Source: an uncultured Alphaproteobacteria bacterium
GTDB lineage: Bacteria > Pseudomonadota > Alphaproteobacteria > Caulobacterales > Caulobacteraceae
DNA: 6,344 nt
NCBI GenBank assembly: GCA_903928755.1
Contig: CAIYSH010000220.1
Span: forward strand, 1 to 6,344
Reading direction: 5' to 3'
The notes beneath the pieces are model-generated. The model was not told where the DNA came from and did not search any database. It saw nothing but the letters and a program-made list of their open reading frames with translations. The translations under genes were made by a program, and so were the position numbers. Positions 5,297-6,344 of this stretch are shown in pieces (position 1 is the stretch's first letter; each line of letters begins with the position of its first letter).

Positions 5297-6344
5297 CTAG
5301 CTGATCTTCGCCAGCTCATAGAGCATGTCCACATAGCCCATGGCACTGTCGATCATGCCAAGCACCTTGGGATTGGTAGAGTCGATCACGAAGAACTCGT
5401 TCGGGGCGTGGGCACCGGCACCATAGCCAAGACCGAAGGAGCCCGCTGGCACGGATACAGGCGGCTGGGTGAAGACCGAGCCGGGCCAGGATCCAGCTGA
5501 CCTGGGCGAAATGGTCACTTCCGATCCGGCGCGGGCGTAGACCGCCTTTTCAGCCCGGACCAAACGGCTGTCCTCAGGCGTCTCGGTGGGATCATAACCG
5601 CCGCTGACAATCACTTCGATATCGCCAAAGCCGCGCTTGATCAGATGGGCGCGAAGCTTGGCCTCGGCCTCCTTGAAGGTCTGGTTGGGCACCAGACGGG
5701 CTTCCAGCTTGGCCTCTGCGCGACCCGGCAGGACGGTCTTGCCGCCGGGACCGGTATAGCCTGCCACGAGGCCCTGGATATTGACCGTCGGCTGGGAGGC
5801 CAGGCGCTGCAGGGCCTGGGGCCAGGGCTCGTCATTGATCCAGGTCTTGATGCCGAAGGCCTTCTTCATGTCGGCTTCGCTCTGCTTGCCGCTGGCCTCG
5901 ATGATCAGGGCCTTTTCGTGCTCGGTCAGGGCCCGTACATTGTCGAACCAGCCATCAATGATCGGCGTATGTCCATCGGGACCAACCAGGGTGTTGAGGG
6001 CCTGGACCAACCGCCAGACGGGGCTGTCGACCATGGCGTGCAGGGAGGAATGGACATCGCCCTTGGGGCCTCTCCCCCAATGGTCGCCGCTGGAGACCAG
6101 CTGGAATTCCATGGGCCCCTTGGCGCCCAGTTCGATCTCGACAGACCCACTCTCGCTCTGATTGGCGCTCGGGATGAAAATGCCGTCGCACTTTTTCAGG
6201 GCCGCAACCACTTCGGGGGCATGGACCACCTGATGGAAGTGGGGCGAAGCGATTTCCTCTTCTCCCTCTGCCACCAGCACCAGATTGACAGGCAGCTTCC
6301 TGCCTGCCGCCTTGAAGGCATGGAGGGCGGCGAGGAAGGTCGTC
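5297..6344 (-). CDS. M20 family metallopeptidase / dipeptidase-like hydrolase (N-terminus outside window)
   Basis: The frame is open to the window edge, giving the last 348 residues; family members are usually 450-490 aa, so about 100-150 N-terminal residues with the first HxD metal motif are missing. The Met near 6280 is internal. M20 enzymes are di-zinc hydrolases of dipeptides or N-acylated amino acids. Visible features are NLVLVAEGEEEIAS (catalytic and metal Glu pair, 6254-6259), the lid/dimer domain start WGRGPKGDVHSSLH with the conserved His at 6050-6052, VNIQGLVAGYTGPGG, LPGRAEAKLEARLVPNQ, and the final metal His in GAGAHAPNEFF (5408-5410). The segment that in carboxypeptidase G2/carnosinase-type members holds a metal Asp reads FIPSANQSESG, without an Asp. 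Its stop is 9 nt from the convergent acetyltransferase stop. The cellular location cannot be judged because any signal peptide would be in the missing part. The exact substrate is unknown. Confidence 0.9.
   Translation of the reverse strand, partial: TTFLAALHAFKAAGRKLPVNLVLVAEGEEEIASPHFHQVVHAPEVVAALKKCDGIFIPSANQSESGSVEIELGAKGPMEFQLVSSGDHWGRGPKGDVHSSLHAMVDSPVWRLVQALNTLVGPDGHTPIIDGWFDNVRALTEHEKALIIEASGKQSEADMKKAFGIKTWINDEPWPQALQRLASQPTVNIQGLVAGYTGPGGKTVLPGRAEAKLEARLVPNQTFKEAEAKLRAHLIKRGFGDIEVIVSGGYDPTETPEDSRLVRAEKAVYARAGSEVTISPRSAGSWPGSVFTQPPVSVPAGSFGLGYGAGAHAPNEFFVIDSTNPKVLGMIDSAMGYVDMLYELAKIS

Overview
The window is a dense, high-GC (roughly 60% or more by eye) bacterial chromosomal segment with six protein-coding genes and almost no spare DNA. 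GC content, codon bias and the protein families (long-type sugar-nucleotide dehydratase, TviB-type dehydrogenase, APH-like small-molecule kinase, M20 dipeptidase) suggest an alphaproteobacterium, possibly Caulobacterales or a relative. That placement is an inference and is not proven by any single marker here.

Layout. Positions 1-3080 are the end of a surface-polysaccharide or glycan locus. It holds the C-terminal part of a CapD/FlaA1/WbpM-type nucleotide-sugar 4,6-dehydratase (+, N-terminus outside the window), then a UDP-glucuronate 4-epimerase-type SDR enzyme (+, 31 nt downstream). A TviB-type UDP-N-acetylhexosamine 6-dehydrogenase lies convergently on the minus strand. The epimerase and dehydrogenase genes share a CTAG tetramer that supplies both stop codons. 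Together these enzymes would supply modified sugar nucleotides (a 4-keto-6-deoxy-hexosamine intermediate and hexuronic acid or N-acetylhexosaminuronic acid donors) for capsule, O-antigen or exopolysaccharide.

Positions 3081-3264 form a divergent intergenic region, the only sizeable non-coding stretch. It contains a compact inverted-repeat cluster in the presumed dehydrogenase leader and a weak -10-like element facing the next gene. Positions 3265-5287 hold a two-gene plus-strand unit unrelated to polysaccharide: an APH/CHK-like small-molecule kinase followed 25 nt later by a GNAT acetyltransferase that appears to have two domains. Their natural substrates cannot be read from sequence.

Positions 5297-6344 carry the C-terminal three quarters of an M20-family metallopeptidase (dipeptidase-like) on the minus strand, convergent with the acetyltransferase and only 9 nt from it; its N-terminus lies beyond the window.

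I saw no tRNA, rRNA, CRISPR array, insertion sequence, prophage or clear rho-independent terminator. Nothing here is clearly a new biological system. The points most worth a second look are the kinase/acetyltransferase pair, the tail-to-tail epimerase/dehydrogenase arrangement, the leader inverted repeats, and an apparently non-canonical metal-site segment in the M20 enzyme.
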